Part shown: positions 24,977 through 34,374 of the stretch, in pieces
Numbering within the stretch: the stretch's first letter is position 1
Layout of the letters: each line of letters begins with the position of its first letter
Assembly (NCBI GenBank): GCA_014584705.1
Contig: JACTMJ010000007.1
Coordinates: 42,327 to 106,326, forward strand
Length of the DNA: 64,000 bases
Source: Acidobacteriota bacterium
GTDB taxonomy: Bacteria > Acidobacteriota > Terriglobia > Bryobacterales > Bryobacteraceae
Reading direction: 5' to 3'
The notes under the pieces: generated by a model
The model's input: only the letters and a program-made list of their open reading frames with translations
The model's database searches: none
What the model was told of the DNA's origin: nothing
Position numbers and translations under genes: made by a program

Positions 24977-26197
24977 CTACCAGTTCGCGCGGGTTCCGTC
25001 GGGAAGATGCATGCAGATATCCCGCCAGTCCGTCCCCTGCTTCGCCGCCCGCTCCGCCTCGGCCCAATTGACCTCGATACCCAGGCCCGGCTTCTCCGGC
25101 ACGGCGATGTGTGCGGAATCGTCGGTTTCGAACATCGGCCAGTCCGATTCGGCCAGATAGCGCAGCCAGGGATCCACGTCCCCGCGGGCGCCGTGGCTGT
25201 TGTAATGAATACCCTTGGACCATTCCATGATCCAGCCGGCCGGCGATTGCGCCACCACGTGCAGCGACGCCACGAACGCAATCGCCGAGAGTGGACAATG
25301 CGGCGCCACGGCGATGCCGTTCGCCGTGGCAAGCGCGGCGATGTCCGCGGTAGGCCGAATGCCGCCCACATGCACCAGATCCGGCTGCAGGATATGCGCG
25401 CCCTTCGCGGCCACCACATCGGAGAATTCCGCCACGGTACACATTCGCTCGCCGGTGGCGATGGGCACGTGGGTGATCGCGGCGATCTCGGGAAGCCAGC
25501 GGTTATAGTCCGGCCGCACGGGCTCCTCATAGAAGAGCGGCTCTACTAATTCCAGTTCTCGGGCAAGCCGGCGCGCATTCGGAACGTTGCAGCGGCCATG
25601 GAAGTCAAACGCGATCTCAATCTCCGGACCCACCGCGGCGCGCACGGCCATGGCCCGTTCCACCGCCATTCGAACCCCGCCATAGGTGTCGATCGCCGCC
25701 ATCGGAGGGCAGGCGTTCAGCTTCAGCGCGAGCGCGCCGAGTTCCACCACCTGGGCGGCTTCCTCCGCGGAGGCCTTGGCGTCGTTGTTGTTGCCGCCGG
25801 CCCACCGATACACCTTTACTTTGTCGCGAACCTTGCCCCCCAGCATGCGGTGGATCGGCTGGCCGGTCGCCTTGCCGTTGATATCCCAGAGTGCAATTTC
25901 GATCCCCGCCAGCGCGGAAGCGAAGTGCGGACCACCATGGTAGAAGTGATGGTCGTAAATGCCGCGGCAAAGCCTCGCGAGATCGCGGGCGTCCCTGCCC
26001 AGGACGTACTCCGAAAACTGATGCACCAGGGCCTCGGTTGCCTCCAGTTGGCCTTCGAGCGTGAACTCGCCGTAGCCCGTGATCCCCTGGTCCGTAAGCA
26101 TGCGCAGCAGCCCCCAGCGAGGCGCTACCTTCAGGGTCTCTACTCGTTCAATGAGAATGCGGCAATCTGGGCGCGGGAGGGTGGATGCATCTTCCAT
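24977..26197 (-). CDS. Enolase-superfamily dehydratase, galactonate-dehydratase-like
   Basis: Sugar-acid dehydratase of the mandelate racemase/muconate lactonizing enzyme family, 406 aa. Metal-ligand and catalytic blocks are in order: ALKLNAC, IAFDFHGRCN, LFYEEPVRPD, IATGERM, LQPDLVHVGGI and VAPHCPL. This arrangement (DFHGR and APHCPL) is typical of D-galactonate-dehydratase-like members, which form 2-keto-3-deoxy sugar acids. There is no signal peptide. Together with the aldonate dehydratase at 10547 it points to sugar-acid catabolism. The substrate is not fixed by the sequence. Confidence 0.85.
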   Translation of the reverse strand: MEDASTLPRPDCRILIERVETLKVAPRWGLLRMLTDQGITGYGEFTLEGQLEATEALVHQFSEYVLGRDARDLARLCRGIYDHHFYHGGPHFASALAGIEIALWDINGKATGQPIHRMLGGKVRDKVKVYRWAGGNNNDAKASAEEAAQVVELGALALKLNACPPMAAIDTYGGVRMAVERAMAVRAAVGPEIEIAFDFHGRCNVPNARRLARELELVEPLFYEEPVRPDYNRWLPEIAAITHVPIATGERMCTVAEFSDVVAAKGAHILQPDLVHVGGIRPTADIAALATANGIAVAPHCPLSAIAFVASLHVVAQSPAGWIMEWSKGIHYNSHGARGDVDPWLRYLAESDWPMFETDDSAHIAVPEKPGLGIEVNWAEAERAAKQGTDWRDICMHLPDGTRANW

Positions 26198-26253
26198 TGT
26201 GGCTCCCGGTATTGTATACGGTTAGCGATTCCCGCACCACGGGGAAAAACCGG

Positions 26254-27321
26254 CTACAGGATCAGCATGCAATCGCCGTAGGAAAAGAAGCGGTATCGCT
26301 CCGCGACGGCATGGTTGTAGGCGTTCAGGGTCAGCGCCGTTCCGGCGAACGCGCTCACCAGCATCAGCAGGCTGCTCTTCGGAAGGTGGAAGTTCGTGAG
26401 CAGCGCGTCCGCCGCCTGGAACCGGTAACCGGGGTAGAGAAAAAGGCTGGTTTCTCCGCGGCCCGGATGAACCCTGCCGTCGCGGCAGACGCTCTCCAAT
26501 GTGCGGGTGCTGGTGGTACCCACGGCGATGCGGCGCTTCGCCAGGTTGATGGTTTCCGCCGCTTCCGGCGTAACTTCATACCGCTCCGCATGGAGCCGGT
26601 TCTTCTCCACGGTCTCCTCATGCAGAGGCTGAAACGTGCCAAGCCCCACGTGCAGCGTCACCACCGCGACGGTGGCGCCCGCGTCGCGGCATGCCGCCAG
26701 CACCTCCGGCGTGAAATGAAGGCCCGCGGTGGGGGCCGCCACGGAACCGCGCTCGTCCGCGAACACCGTCTGGTAACGCTCGCGGTCTTCCGGCGCATCC
26801 GTTCGATGGATATACGGGGGCAGCGGCACATGCCCGTACCGTTCGATGAGTGCGAACAGATCGCCCTCCGCGTCGAAGCGCAGCGTCCGCTCCCCGAACT
26901 CCCCTCGCGCGACAATCTCCGCCGCGAAGCCCTCGGCGAATGTGATGCGCTCCCCCACCGGAAGTTTGCGGCCCGGCCGGACAAGCGCGTTCCAGACGAG
27001 CGGATCTTCGGCGCTTTGGCGCGTAAGGAAGACCTCCACTTCTCCGGAGAGATGCTCACCGCGATGGCGGTTGTGCGCCCCTACCGGCAGCGCGTTCACC
27101 CCGAGGCGATGGCCAAACAGGCGGCACGGAAAGACGCGGGTGTCGTTGAGCACCAGGCAATCCCCGGGGCCGAGAAGTTCGGGAAGGCTCCGGAAGTGTG
27201 CATCTTCCCAGCACTGCCCGTTTCGGTGAAGCACCAGCATGCGCGAAGCGGCACGGTCCTGGAGCGGCTGCTGCGCGATGAGTTCGCCGGGCAGGTGGTA
27301 GTCAAATTCGCTAACGTGCAT
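26254..27321 (-). CDS. queA: S-adenosylmethionine:tRNA ribosyltransferase-isomerase
   Basis: QueA, 355 aa, transfers and isomerises the ribosyl moiety of SAM onto 7-aminomethyl-7-deazaguanine in tRNA to make epoxyqueuosine. The characteristic start ([18 protein letters not shown]), [28 protein letters not shown] and [10 protein letters not shown] are present. The length is normal. It lies 30 bp downstream of the zinc-ribbon gene on the same strand. No other queuosine gene is seen in the window. Confidence 0.95.
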   Translation of the reverse strand: MHVSEFDYHLPGELIAQQPLQDRAASRMLVLHRNGQCWEDAHFRSLPELLGPGDCLVLNDTRVFPCRLFGHRLGVNALPVGAHNRHRGEHLSGEVEVFLTRQSAEDPLVWNALVRPGRKLPVGERITFAEGFAAEIVARGEFGERTLRFDAEGDLFALIERYGHVPLPPYIHRTDAPEDRERYQTVFADERGSVAAPTAGLHFTPEVLAACRDAGATVAVVTLHVGLGTFQPLHEETVEKNRLHAERYEVTPEAAETINLAKRRIAVGTTSTRTLESVCRDGRVHPGRGETSLFLYPGYRFQAADALLTNFHLPKSSLLMLVSAFAGTALTLNAYNHAVAERYRFFSYGDCMLIL

Positions 27322-27351
27322 AAGCCGATCGGAACCCGGAACGCGCGGACG

Positions 27352-27759
27352 CTAGCCCTTTGCCTGAAGGTTCACGTCCGGTTCCCCCTCCGCCGTGCCG
27401 GAAGACGGAACAGTCTCTTCATCGGGCCGGCCAATGCGACGGAACAACCGGCGCGGGCGCAGGCTCACAAAGACATTTTGGCATTCGTAGCACCGATAGG
27501 CATCCCCGCCCAGCGCAAATACCAGGGCTTGGCGCATCGAACGCCGTAGAAACGCCCGGTTCCAAACCTGAAGATGCTGGGAGTAGCAGCGCGGACAATG
27601 CGCGAGAATACAATGGGAGGTGGGCCACAAGCGCTCCCGGCGGCGTCGCCCGCAGCGGGTGCATTTGAACAGCACATCACCAAGCGCGTTTCGAATATCG
27701 TCAAGAATGCCGGAGGAGGTGATGAGCCACTTGTCTCCGCCGCAGCGCTCACATTCCAT
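27352..27759 (-). CDS. Hypothetical zinc-ribbon protein
   Basis: Small cytoplasmic protein of 135 aa with four CxxC pairs: CERC near residue 3, CTRC near 33, CPRC near 54 and CYEC near 88. These could form two zinc ribbons. The frame continues far upstream opposite tsaD, but the ATG at 27759 begins just before the first Cys pair and is the likely start. It is divergent from tsaD and 30 bp ahead of queA. No family was recognised; nucleic-acid binding is possible because of the ribbons and the Arg-rich segments (GRRRRERLW, RPRRLFRRIG). Confidence 0.6.
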   Translation of the reverse strand: MECERCGGDKWLITSSGILDDIRNALGDVLFKCTRCGRRRRERLWPTSHCILAHCPRCYSQHLQVWNRAFLRRSMRQALVFALGGDAYRCYECQNVFVSLRPRRLFRRIGRPDEETVPSSGTAEGEPDVNLQAKG

Positions 27760-27849
27760 GGTTCTTTCTAATCTACCGCAACAGATGTTAACTTCAGACG
27801 CCATTTTGTCCGTCTCAAGCCGAGCCCAGCCGGGCGCTCCGGTAGCCCT

Positions 27850-28962
27850 ATGACGTTGAATTCGCGCATCCTTGGGATCGAGACCTCCTGCGACGAAACC
27901 GCCGCCGCCGTCGTCGATGCCGGCGGGCGAGTGCATTCCTCCGTCGTTTCCTCGCAGCTCGACATTCACCGCCTCTACGGCGGCGTGGTGCCCGAACTCG
28001 CGTCCAGGGAGCACTTGCGCAATATCGTTCCCGTCGTTCGGCAGGCCCTTCGGGACGCGGAGATCGCGTACCGGGATCTGGCCGCCGTCGCGGTGACGGA
28101 GGGGCCGGGTTTGGCGGGGGCGCTGCTGGTGGGCATCACCTACGCGAAGGGAGTGGCATTCGCGGCCGGAATCCCCCTGATCGGCGTGAACCACCTCGAC
28201 GGGCACATCCATGCGGTTCTGCTCGACGCTATGCGGGAATCCAGGCAAATCGAGTTCCCCGCGCTGGCGCTGATCGTCAGCGGCGGCCACACCCATCTCT
28301 ATCTGGCCGAGCAAGGCGACGCACCCGGAGATTTGCGTTACAGCCTGCTGGCGCGCACCAGGGACGATGCCATCGGCGAAGCCTACGACAAGGTGGCGGT
28401 AACGCTCGGGTTCGGCTATCCCGGCGGTCCTCTCATTGACAAACTCGCCGCATACGGCACGCCGCGCGACGAGCCGTTTACGATTCCCTCCATGAAGGGC
28501 AATGCGCTCGATTTCAGCTTCAGCGGCTACAAGACCGCCGCCATCCGCTGGCGCGATGCCCGCGGCCTGGAGCCCGAAGTAAACGCGCGCCGGGAGTTGC
28601 GCGAACGCGAAGCCGCGCCGTCGCTCGAACAGTGGCTCGCCTTGACGCCGCAAGCCACCTTGGACGTGCTGGCTTCCTTTCAGAAAACCGCCGTGGATAA
28701 CGTCGAAGCGAATTGCCTCGCCGCGCTGGAAATCACCGGTGCGCGATCGCTGATCGTCTCCGGAGGCGTGGCCTGCAACTCCGCGCTGCGCACCCGTCTG
28801 CGCGATTCCCGCTTCCCGGTTCCCGCCTGGTTCCCCGAGCCGGTTCTTTCCACGGATAACGCGGTGATGATCGCGGCGGCGGCGTTTCCCCGGCTTGCCC
28901 GGAAGCAGTTTTCCGGCGATTCGCTCAACCCGCAACCCGCGATGCGGCTCGAATCGGCATAG
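27850..28962 (+). CDS. tsaD: tRNA N6-adenosine threonylcarbamoyltransferase
   Basis: TsaD, 370 aa, transfers the threonylcarbamoyl group to A37 of ANN-decoding tRNAs with TsaB, TsaC and TsaE. It has the ASKHA-fold start [17 protein letters not shown], the metal ligands in [18 protein letters not shown], the substrate loop [10 protein letters not shown] and the late [11 protein letters not shown] and STDNAVMIA motifs. A family-typical insertion is slightly long ([16 protein letters not shown]). It is followed 96 bp later by the Mrp-type ATPase on the same strand. Confidence 0.95.
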   Translation: MTLNSRILGIETSCDETAAAVVDAGGRVHSSVVSSQLDIHRLYGGVVPELASREHLRNIVPVVRQALRDAEIAYRDLAAVAVTEGPGLAGALLVGITYAKGVAFAAGIPLIGVNHLDGHIHAVLLDAMRESRQIEFPALALIVSGGHTHLYLAEQGDAPGDLRYSLLARTRDDAIGEAYDKVAVTLGFGYPGGPLIDKLAAYGTPRDEPFTIPSMKGNALDFSFSGYKTAAIRWRDARGLEPEVNARRELREREAAPSLEQWLALTPQATLDVLASFQKTAVDNVEANCLAALEITGARSLIVSGGVACNSALRTRLRDSRFPVPAWFPEPVLSTDNAVMIAAAAFPRLARKQFSGDSLNPQPAMRLESA

Positions 28963-29058
28963 CGGGAATCCGTGTACGGAAGAGCGCCCGGCCCGACTCA
29001 CGCTAGAATCGTATTTTCAACCTTGTGCATCCCAAAAAGCAGAAGTTGAGTCATATTC

Positions 29059-29895
29059 ATGCCTATTACCCATCATTCCGCTCCGAATCCGACGCAGAAG
29101 ATCCCCGGAATCGCCCACATTATCGCCGTGGGCTCCGGCAAGGGAGGTGTGGGCAAGACGACCGTCGCCGCCAACCTCGCGCTGGGGCTGGTCGCCCTGG
29201 GGCATCGCGTTGGCTTAATGGATGCCGACGTCTATGGCCCGAATATCCCCCTCATGATGGGCATCAGCGATCGCCCGCATACCGTCGCGGAACGCATCCA
29301 GCCCATTGAGCAATACAATCTGAAGCTGATGTCGATGGGCTTTATCAGCCCCGGAGATAAGCCTCTCGTCTGGCGCGGCCCCATGCTCCACGGCGTCATC
29401 CAGCAGTTTCTGCGCCAGGTGGAGTGGGGCGAACTCGACTACCTGGTAATCGATCTGCCGCCCGGAACCGGCGACGTGCAGTTGACCCTCATGCAAACCG
29501 CGCCCATCTCGGGGGCGGTGATCGTCACCACGCCGTCGGACTTGTCGCTCGAAGACGCCCGCAAGGCCGTAAATATGTTCCGCCAAGTGAACGTACCCCT
29601 GCTGGGTCTGGTAGAAAACATGAGCTACCTCGTGGTGCCGGGAACGGACCAACGCATCGACGTCTTCGGCACCGGAGGCGGCAAGCGGACCGCGGCCGCC
29701 ATGAACGTGCCGTTCCTCGGCGAAGTGCCCCTCGATCCCGAGATCCGCAAGGGCGGTGACAGCGGCCGGCCGGTGGGCATCTACGGGGACAGTGATAGCC
29801 GCGCCATCCCCTTCATGAAAATCGCGCGCATCGCGGTGGAGCGCATGGAAGAAGTGGGCGAGATCAAAGGCCCCAGCTTCAGCATCGGCGAATAA
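29059..29895 (+). CDS. mrp: Mrp/NBP35-family iron-sulfur carrier ATPase
   Basis: P-loop ATPase of 278 aa in the Mrp/ApbC family, which carries and delivers Fe-S clusters in the cytoplasm. The deviant Walker A GSGKGGVGKTTVAANLALG is near residue 32, followed by MDADVYGPNIPLMMG and DLPPGTGDVQLTLMQ. The common N-terminal DUF59 domain is absent. The usual CxxC cluster-binding pair is not evident (VENMSYLVVPGTD where many members have ENMSxFxCPxC), so cluster binding may differ. A TAGAAT hexamer upstream may be part of its promoter. Confidence 0.85.
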   Translation: MPITHHSAPNPTQKIPGIAHIIAVGSGKGGVGKTTVAANLALGLVALGHRVGLMDADVYGPNIPLMMGISDRPHTVAERIQPIEQYNLKLMSMGFISPGDKPLVWRGPMLHGVIQQFLRQVEWGELDYLVIDLPPGTGDVQLTLMQTAPISGAVIVTTPSDLSLEDARKAVNMFRQVNVPLLGLVENMSYLVVPGTDQRIDVFGTGGGKRTAAAMNVPFLGEVPLDPEIRKGGDSGRPVGIYGDSDSRAIPFMKIARIAVERMEEVGEIKGPSFSIGE

Positions 29896-29909
29896 GTCGG
29901 GCCAGAGAG

Positions 29910-30599
29910 TCAGAGCTTCTTCAGCGTGACGCTCAGCCCGCCGCCGCCCGAGTAGATAACGGTGTCGAGCGCCGGGTTCGCGCGTACGGCCGACAGGTAA
30001 TCCGGCACCATTCCGGTGTTGTGCGCCAGCAGCAATCCGCCCGGCCGAAGCGCTGGAAGCAGCGTCTTCAGATAGTGGACGTAACCCTCTTTGTCGGCAT
30101 CGAGGAAGATGACGTCCACCGGACCCTTGACATTCTTTGTCGTCTCGTGGGCATCGCCCTGCACCAGCGTCACCAGTTGCGAGACGCCCGCTTTGGCAAA
30201 GTTCGCACGGGCGGTGGCGGCGCGGCCCTCGTTCAATTCGTGCGTCGTAAGGCGGCCTCCGGTGCGCGACAGCGCCAGGGCAAAGAAGAGACCGGAATAG
30301 CCGGTGGACGTCCCCACTTCCACTACCCGCTTCGCCATGCAACTCTCCGTCAGAATGCGCAACATCTTGCCGTCGGAGATGGGCACGCTCAGGTAAGTGC
30401 CTCCCCCGGAGGTCATTTCTTCGATGACGCCGAGGATGCGGCGCTCCGCGTCGTCTTTCGGCGCGGAAAGCGCTTCGTTCTCCGCCTCGGCGGAAGTGCC
30501 GCGTCGCCCTCTCTGCCCGAACGCCGGCGTCGCCGCGGCAACCGCTCCCAGCAGGGCGCGGCGCATCACGGCTTGTTGGTGATTGCCAAAGATACTCAT
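29910..30599 (-). CDS. Exported class I O-methyltransferase
   Basis: SAM-dependent O-methyltransferase of the catechol/caffeoyl-CoA type, 229 aa. Motifs are VVEVGTSTGYSGLFFALAL, LTTHELNEGRA, DVIFLDADKEGY and GGLLLAHNTG. The N-terminus MSIFGNHQQAVMRRALLGAVAAATPAFG looks like a leader peptide with two Arg, so the enzyme appears exported. That is odd for a SAM-dependent enzyme; if translation starts at Met12 the leader is shorter but still hydrophobic. It converges with mrp. The substrate is unknown. Confidence 0.78.
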   Translation of the reverse strand: MSIFGNHQQAVMRRALLGAVAAATPAFGQRGRRGTSAEAENEALSAPKDDAERRILGVIEEMTSGGGTYLSVPISDGKMLRILTESCMAKRVVEVGTSTGYSGLFFALALSRTGGRLTTHELNEGRAATARANFAKAGVSQLVTLVQGDAHETTKNVKGPVDVIFLDADKEGYVHYLKTLLPALRPGGLLLAHNTGMVPDYLSAVRANPALDTVIYSGGGGLSVTLKKL

Positions 30600-30691
30600 G
30601 CGGATTCCCTCCCCCAGGGATAGACGCCGCCCGCGACGCGGAGGTTAGCGCGCAACGCGCTTGGCGAGGGGGGCGCGATCCGCGGGAAGCA

Positions 30692-32035
30692 CTAAAATTC
30701 CATGACGGCGCGCGCGATCCAGAAATAGATCACCAGGCCCGTAACGTCGGAAACCGAGGTGATCAGCGGGCTCGAAGCCACCGCCGGGTCCATCTTGAAG
30801 CGCATCAGCACAAAGGGCAGCACGGCCCCCATGAGGTTCGCCCAAACCACGATGGCGGCCATGGAGAGCGCCACCGCCAGGGCCAGATGCCAGTCTCCCC
30901 GCCAGAAACCAAGCAACGACGTGCAGAGGCCCATGGCCGCTCCCAGCACGCAGCCCACGAAGAGTTCCTTGCCGATGGCGCGCATCCAGTCCGAGAGATC
31001 GAGGTCGTCGGTCGAAAGCGCGCGCACCACCAGCGTAGCCGCTTGCGAACCCGTATTGCCGCCCGTGCCAAGCAGCAGCGGCATGAAGAACGTGAGTGCG
31101 ATCGCCGCTTCCAGCAAACCGCTGTACGCGGCGATCACGGTGGAGGAAAGCAGATTCACGCCAATCAGCGCGAGCAGCCAGGGGAAGCGCTTGTTGAACA
31201 ATTCGAGCAGCGACGCTTCCCGGTAACTCGATTTCAGCGGCGTCACCGCGACGCCCTTCTGGAAGTCTTCCGTCGCCTCCTCTTCGGCCACGTCAAAGAT
31301 ATCGTCCGCCGTGACAACGCCCAACAGAACGTTGCGCGCATCCACCACGGGAATCGAGAACACGTCGTAGCGGGTGATCATGCGGACCGCCTCTTCCCGG
31401 TCCGCCAGCGGCGAAAGAAAAACGCCCTCGCGCGTCAGAAGTTCTTCCACGCGGGCGTCCGGATGCGCAAGCACAAAGCTTTCGAGCGGCACGGCATCCA
31501 CGAACTGCCAGCGATTCTCCATCACATAGATGGTGGCGATCGTCTCCGCCTTCTGCCCTTTAACGCGGATGTGGTGGAGTGCCTCCGCGACGCTCCAATG
31601 GCTGCGCACCGCCACGTAATCCGGCGTCATCAGCCGGCCCACGCTCTCTTCCGGGTAGCCGAGAAGCTGGCGGGTTTTCCACAATTCCTCGGGCGGCAGA
31701 AGATTCAGCAGTTTCTGCACGGCCTCGCCAGGCAAGTCTTCGAGGAAATGGATGCGATCGTCCGGAGCCAGATTGGTGACCAGGCGGCGGGTTTCTTCCA
31801 CCGTCAGGTCTTCGAGCAGGCGATTCTGCAACTCCGGTTCGAGAAACGCAAATACTTCGGACGAGGTGTTGTGAGGCAGCAGGCGGAACAGAATTGCTCT
31901 TTTCGCGGCGGGAAGTTCGAATAGAAGGTCGGCGATTTCGGGTTCCGGCCAGCCCCCGATCAGTTGGCGCAGTTCATGCCACTTCTCTTCCTGAACGAGG
32001 GTGTCGGCATGTTCGATTGCCGCCGTATTCCGCAA
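30692..32035 (-). CDS. mgtE: Magnesium transporter MgtE
   Basis: Mg2+ channel/transporter of 447 aa. The N-terminal MgtE_N superhelical domain spans about 20-130, followed by paired CBS domains (about 135-260; YDVFSIPVVDARNVLLGVVTADDIF) and a five-helix membrane domain. Conserved MPLLLGTGGNTGSQAATLVVRAL and SPLITSVSDVTGLVIYF are present, including the Asp of the pore. No ATG or GTG lies near the N-terminus; TTG at 32035 is the only reasonable start. Cytosolic Mg2+ bound by the CBS and N domains would gate it. Confidence 0.92.
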   Translation of the reverse strand: MRNTAAIEHADTLVQEEKWHELRQLIGGWPEPEIADLLFELPAAKRAILFRLLPHNTSSEVFAFLEPELQNRLLEDLTVEETRRLVTNLAPDDRIHFLEDLPGEAVQKLLNLLPPEELWKTRQLLGYPEESVGRLMTPDYVAVRSHWSVAEALHHIRVKGQKAETIATIYVMENRWQFVDAVPLESFVLAHPDARVEELLTREGVFLSPLADREEAVRMITRYDVFSIPVVDARNVLLGVVTADDIFDVAEEEATEDFQKGVAVTPLKSSYREASLLELFNKRFPWLLALIGVNLLSSTVIAAYSGLLEAAIALTFFMPLLLGTGGNTGSQAATLVVRALSTDDLDLSDWMRAIGKELFVGCVLGAAMGLCTSLLGFWRGDWHLALAVALSMAAIVVWANLMGAVLPFVLMRFKMDPAVASSPLITSVSDVTGLVIYFWIARAVMEF

Positions 32036-32266
32036 GACGAGCCCCTCCTTTCAGGGAATGGAAACGTCGCTGAGGAAATGGTTGCAACCGGGCGGCGTCC
32101 GCCACGAGAGGGCTCTCGTTCCCGCTCACCATCGCACCCGCTCGCCCCGCCGGCACGGCTCTTCATCGCAATTCCCTCACCATCCTCGCATACTTCGGCG
32201 TTTGCGCCCAAGGCGAAGGCCCGCCCCGCGGGCGGCGATTCGGAGCACTGCCGAAACGAAGCGAAG

Positions 32267-33250
32267 TTAGCCGAGCAGCGCCACCGCTTCCCGATGAACG
32301 TCGTTAAGGATTTGCATTTGTTCCTGGCTAAGCTTCCGCGTCTTCTTCCGGCAAACCGGCTCAATCGGAACCCCATCGAGGTGCGCCAGAATTTTCGCCG
32401 TCAGCGGATACGCCATGCCCAGCCGCTTCTCGTTCCGGGTGAGAAACTCCTGCGCCTTCGCGGCTTTGCCGGGTTCGAGGGCATGGTGCGTGGCATAGGC
32501 CACGATGTTCGGATAGGCGTTGCCCGCGATGCCGCAGAACCCGTCCGCGCCCCGCTCGATGGCTTCCACCAGAATGGGCACGTGCGCGTTGAAGAGCCGG
32601 AATGGGCTGCCCTTGATCGCGGCGCACTTGGCGGCGATCACCCCGGCGTCGAGCGATGTGTCCTTGAGAAAGACGAAGCGGCCGGTTTTCGCGGCCCAGC
32701 CCATCATCTCCGGCGTCATCAGCCGCTTGTATGGGCTCGGCACCTCGTAAGCGCCGAAGGGCACATCGCCCGTGGCATCCAGAATGGCCTGCACCCGGTC
32801 CCGCCACAACGAATCCGGCTCGGCTTTCTCCGCCATCTGATTGGTCATGAAGACGGGGGCATGCGCGCCGGTATCCATCAGGCGCTTCACGTAGGGAACG
32901 ATGGTCTTGGGCTCCCGGCCGGGCAATCCGGCCGAAACCACGGGAACCTTGCCCGCCCACTTGACGACGCGCGCCGTCACCTTCAGGCGCTCCTCCTCGG
33001 TCAGGGTCCAGACCTCGCTCGAAGCGCAGCAGGGGAACATGCCGTCCGCGCCATTCTCCAGGTACCAGTCGGTGAGCGCATCGAGGGCGTCCCAGTCCAC
33101 GGCTCGGTCCTGCTTGAACGGCGTCAGCATCGCCGGCCACATCCCCTTTGGGACCATAGCCGTGTTGTTCATGGAGGCGGTTTTCCTTGTGGCGCTCGCA
33201 AGCAGCGGCGCTGCGGCCATTCCCAGAGCGATTCGGCGGCTGATCTGCAT
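32267..33250 (-). CDS. Exported DapA/NAL-family aldolase-like protein
   Basis: Class I aldolase of the dihydrodipicolinate synthase/N-acetylneuraminate lyase family, 327 aa. The Schiff-base Lys is in FVFLKDTSLDAG and the active-site Tyr in AYEVPSPYKRLM; the early MWPAMLTPFKQDRAVDWDAL and NGADGMFPCC regions are typical. The start MQISRRIALGMAAAPLLAS is Tat-like, implying export, unlike DapA itself. True lysine biosynthesis is therefore unlikely; a role on extracellular sugar acids fits the neighbourhood but is inference. An internal Met at 27 could give an unexported form. Confidence 0.8.
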   Translation of the reverse strand: MQISRRIALGMAAAPLLASATRKTASMNNTAMVPKGMWPAMLTPFKQDRAVDWDALDALTDWYLENGADGMFPCCASSEVWTLTEEERLKVTARVVKWAGKVPVVSAGLPGREPKTIVPYVKRLMDTGAHAPVFMTNQMAEKAEPDSLWRDRVQAILDATGDVPFGAYEVPSPYKRLMTPEMMGWAAKTGRFVFLKDTSLDAGVIAAKCAAIKGSPFRLFNAHVPILVEAIERGADGFCGIAGNAYPNIVAYATHHALEPGKAAKAQEFLTRNEKRLGMAYPLTAKILAHLDGVPIEPVCRKKTRKLSQEQMQILNDVHREAVALLG

Positions 33251-33335
33251 GGGTACAGTTTATCGAATCGAGCCGGCCGGCCCAAGCCGGTTTCTTGTCG
33301 CGCTCACCGCCGGATGCGCTCCGCGGGTGTCCGCT

Positions 33336-33842
33336 TCAAGCCGTTGCATTGGATAGGAGTGCCCCAAAGTGCGGAGCAAGGCGGCGGTAGGTCTCTTCAA
33401 GCGATTCCGGCAGCACCCGGGTCTCGCCGATGGTGGTCATGAAATTGGCGTCGCCGGGCCAGCGCGGAACAATATGCAGATGAATGTGCTGGGCCACGCC
33501 GGCCCCGGCGCATTCACCCAGGTTCCAGCCAACGTTCAGCCCGCCCGGCCGGTAAACCTCACGCAGAATCCGTTCCGCATTCCTCGCCAGAAGAATCGTC
33601 TCCTGAAGCGCGCTCTCCGGCAACCCGGAGAGATCCTGGGCATGCACATTCGAAACCACCATCAGGTGCGCGGTGGAATAGGGGAAACGGTTGAGCACCA
33701 GATAGTTTTCCCGCGCGCGTCCCAGCACGAAATTCGCCGCATCATGTTCCGTGTCGGCGGCGATCCGGCAGAATACGCAGCCTTCCTTTGGCCGCTGCGC
33801 GGTGACGTATTGGTATCGCCACGGGCTCCAAAGAACATCCAT
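33336..33842 (-). CDS. HIT-family protein (Ap4A phosphorylase/hydrolase-like)
   Basis: Histidine-triad protein of 168 aa. The triad is QHIHLHIVPRW, and the N-terminus MDVLWSPWRYQYVTAQ with GCVFC resembles the Ap4A-phosphorylase-like bacterial subgroup. It would hydrolyse or phosphorolyse dinucleoside polyphosphates or nucleotide conjugates. It lies 15 bp after the DNA-binding-protein gene, in the rpsA-ihf unit. Confidence 0.88.
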   Translation of the reverse strand: MDVLWSPWRYQYVTAQRPKEGCVFCRIAADTEHDAANFVLGRARENYLVLNRFPYSTAHLMVVSNVHAQDLSGLPESALQETILLARNAERILREVYRPGGLNVGWNLGECAGAGVAQHIHLHIVPRWPGDANFMTTIGETRVLPESLEETYRRLAPHFGALLSNATA

Positions 33843-33857
33843 GAAAATCTGGCGCGC

Positions 33858-34202
33858 CTAGTAGCTGAAAGACGAGGGCGGAGCGCCCGGTTCCGCACTG
33901 GAACCCGGTTCCGTCGCGACGGCGCCGTCGCCGTTCACAAGGTCCTTCAGTTCCTTGCTGGGCTTAAAGTAGGGGATGCGTTTGGCGGGGACGTCGACGC
34001 GCGTGCCGGTCTTCGGATTCCGGCCCACCCTCGGCTGGCGCTGCCGGGTTCGGAAACTGCCGAAACCGCGGATCTCGATCTTCTCTCCCTGATGAAGAGA
34101 CCGCACAACACTGTCGAAAATCGTCTCGACGATGGTCTCGGAATCTTTCCGCGTCATCTCTACGACTCTGGCAACTTCGTCAATCAGATCCGCTTTGGTC
34201 AT
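33858..34202 (-). CDS. ihfB: HU/IHF-family DNA-binding protein (IHF beta-like)
   Basis: DNA-bending protein of 114 aa. It shows the HU/IHF core MTKADLIDEVARVVEMTRKD, IEIRGFGSFRTRQRQPRVGRNPKTG and VDVPAKRIPYFKPSKELKDL. A Pro/Ser/Glu-rich tail of about 20 residues follows the normal end. The frame is open upstream, but the ATG at 34202 has GGAGA seven nt before it. Its position just downstream of rpsA is the same as ihfB in enterobacteria, hence the symbol. Other HU-type paralogues cannot be excluded. Confidence 0.85.
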   Translation of the reverse strand: MTKADLIDEVARVVEMTRKDSETIVETIFDSVVRSLHQGEKIEIRGFGSFRTRQRQPRVGRNPKTGTRVDVPAKRIPYFKPSKELKDLVNGDGAVATEPGSSAEPGAPPSSFSY

Positions 34203-34374
34203 GAAACCGTCTCCAGCCAAATGCCCGCCGTCTCGTTCGCGCGGGGCACAGTACATCCCATATTATCATGAGTTTAGACGCAAACTCGCGGCTTCGCTCC
34301 GATTCCCGGCTAGAAACGCCATCGCATCGGAAGTTTCCGGGCGCAACAATCCGCATCCGGCGCGGACAAGGCCG

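Noticed and set aside
27760..29001. Minus-strand extension of the zinc-ribbon frame opposite tsaD
   Set aside because: tsaD is strongly supported on the plus strand. The first Cys pair starts right after the ATG at 27759, so the upstream extension is a shadow.
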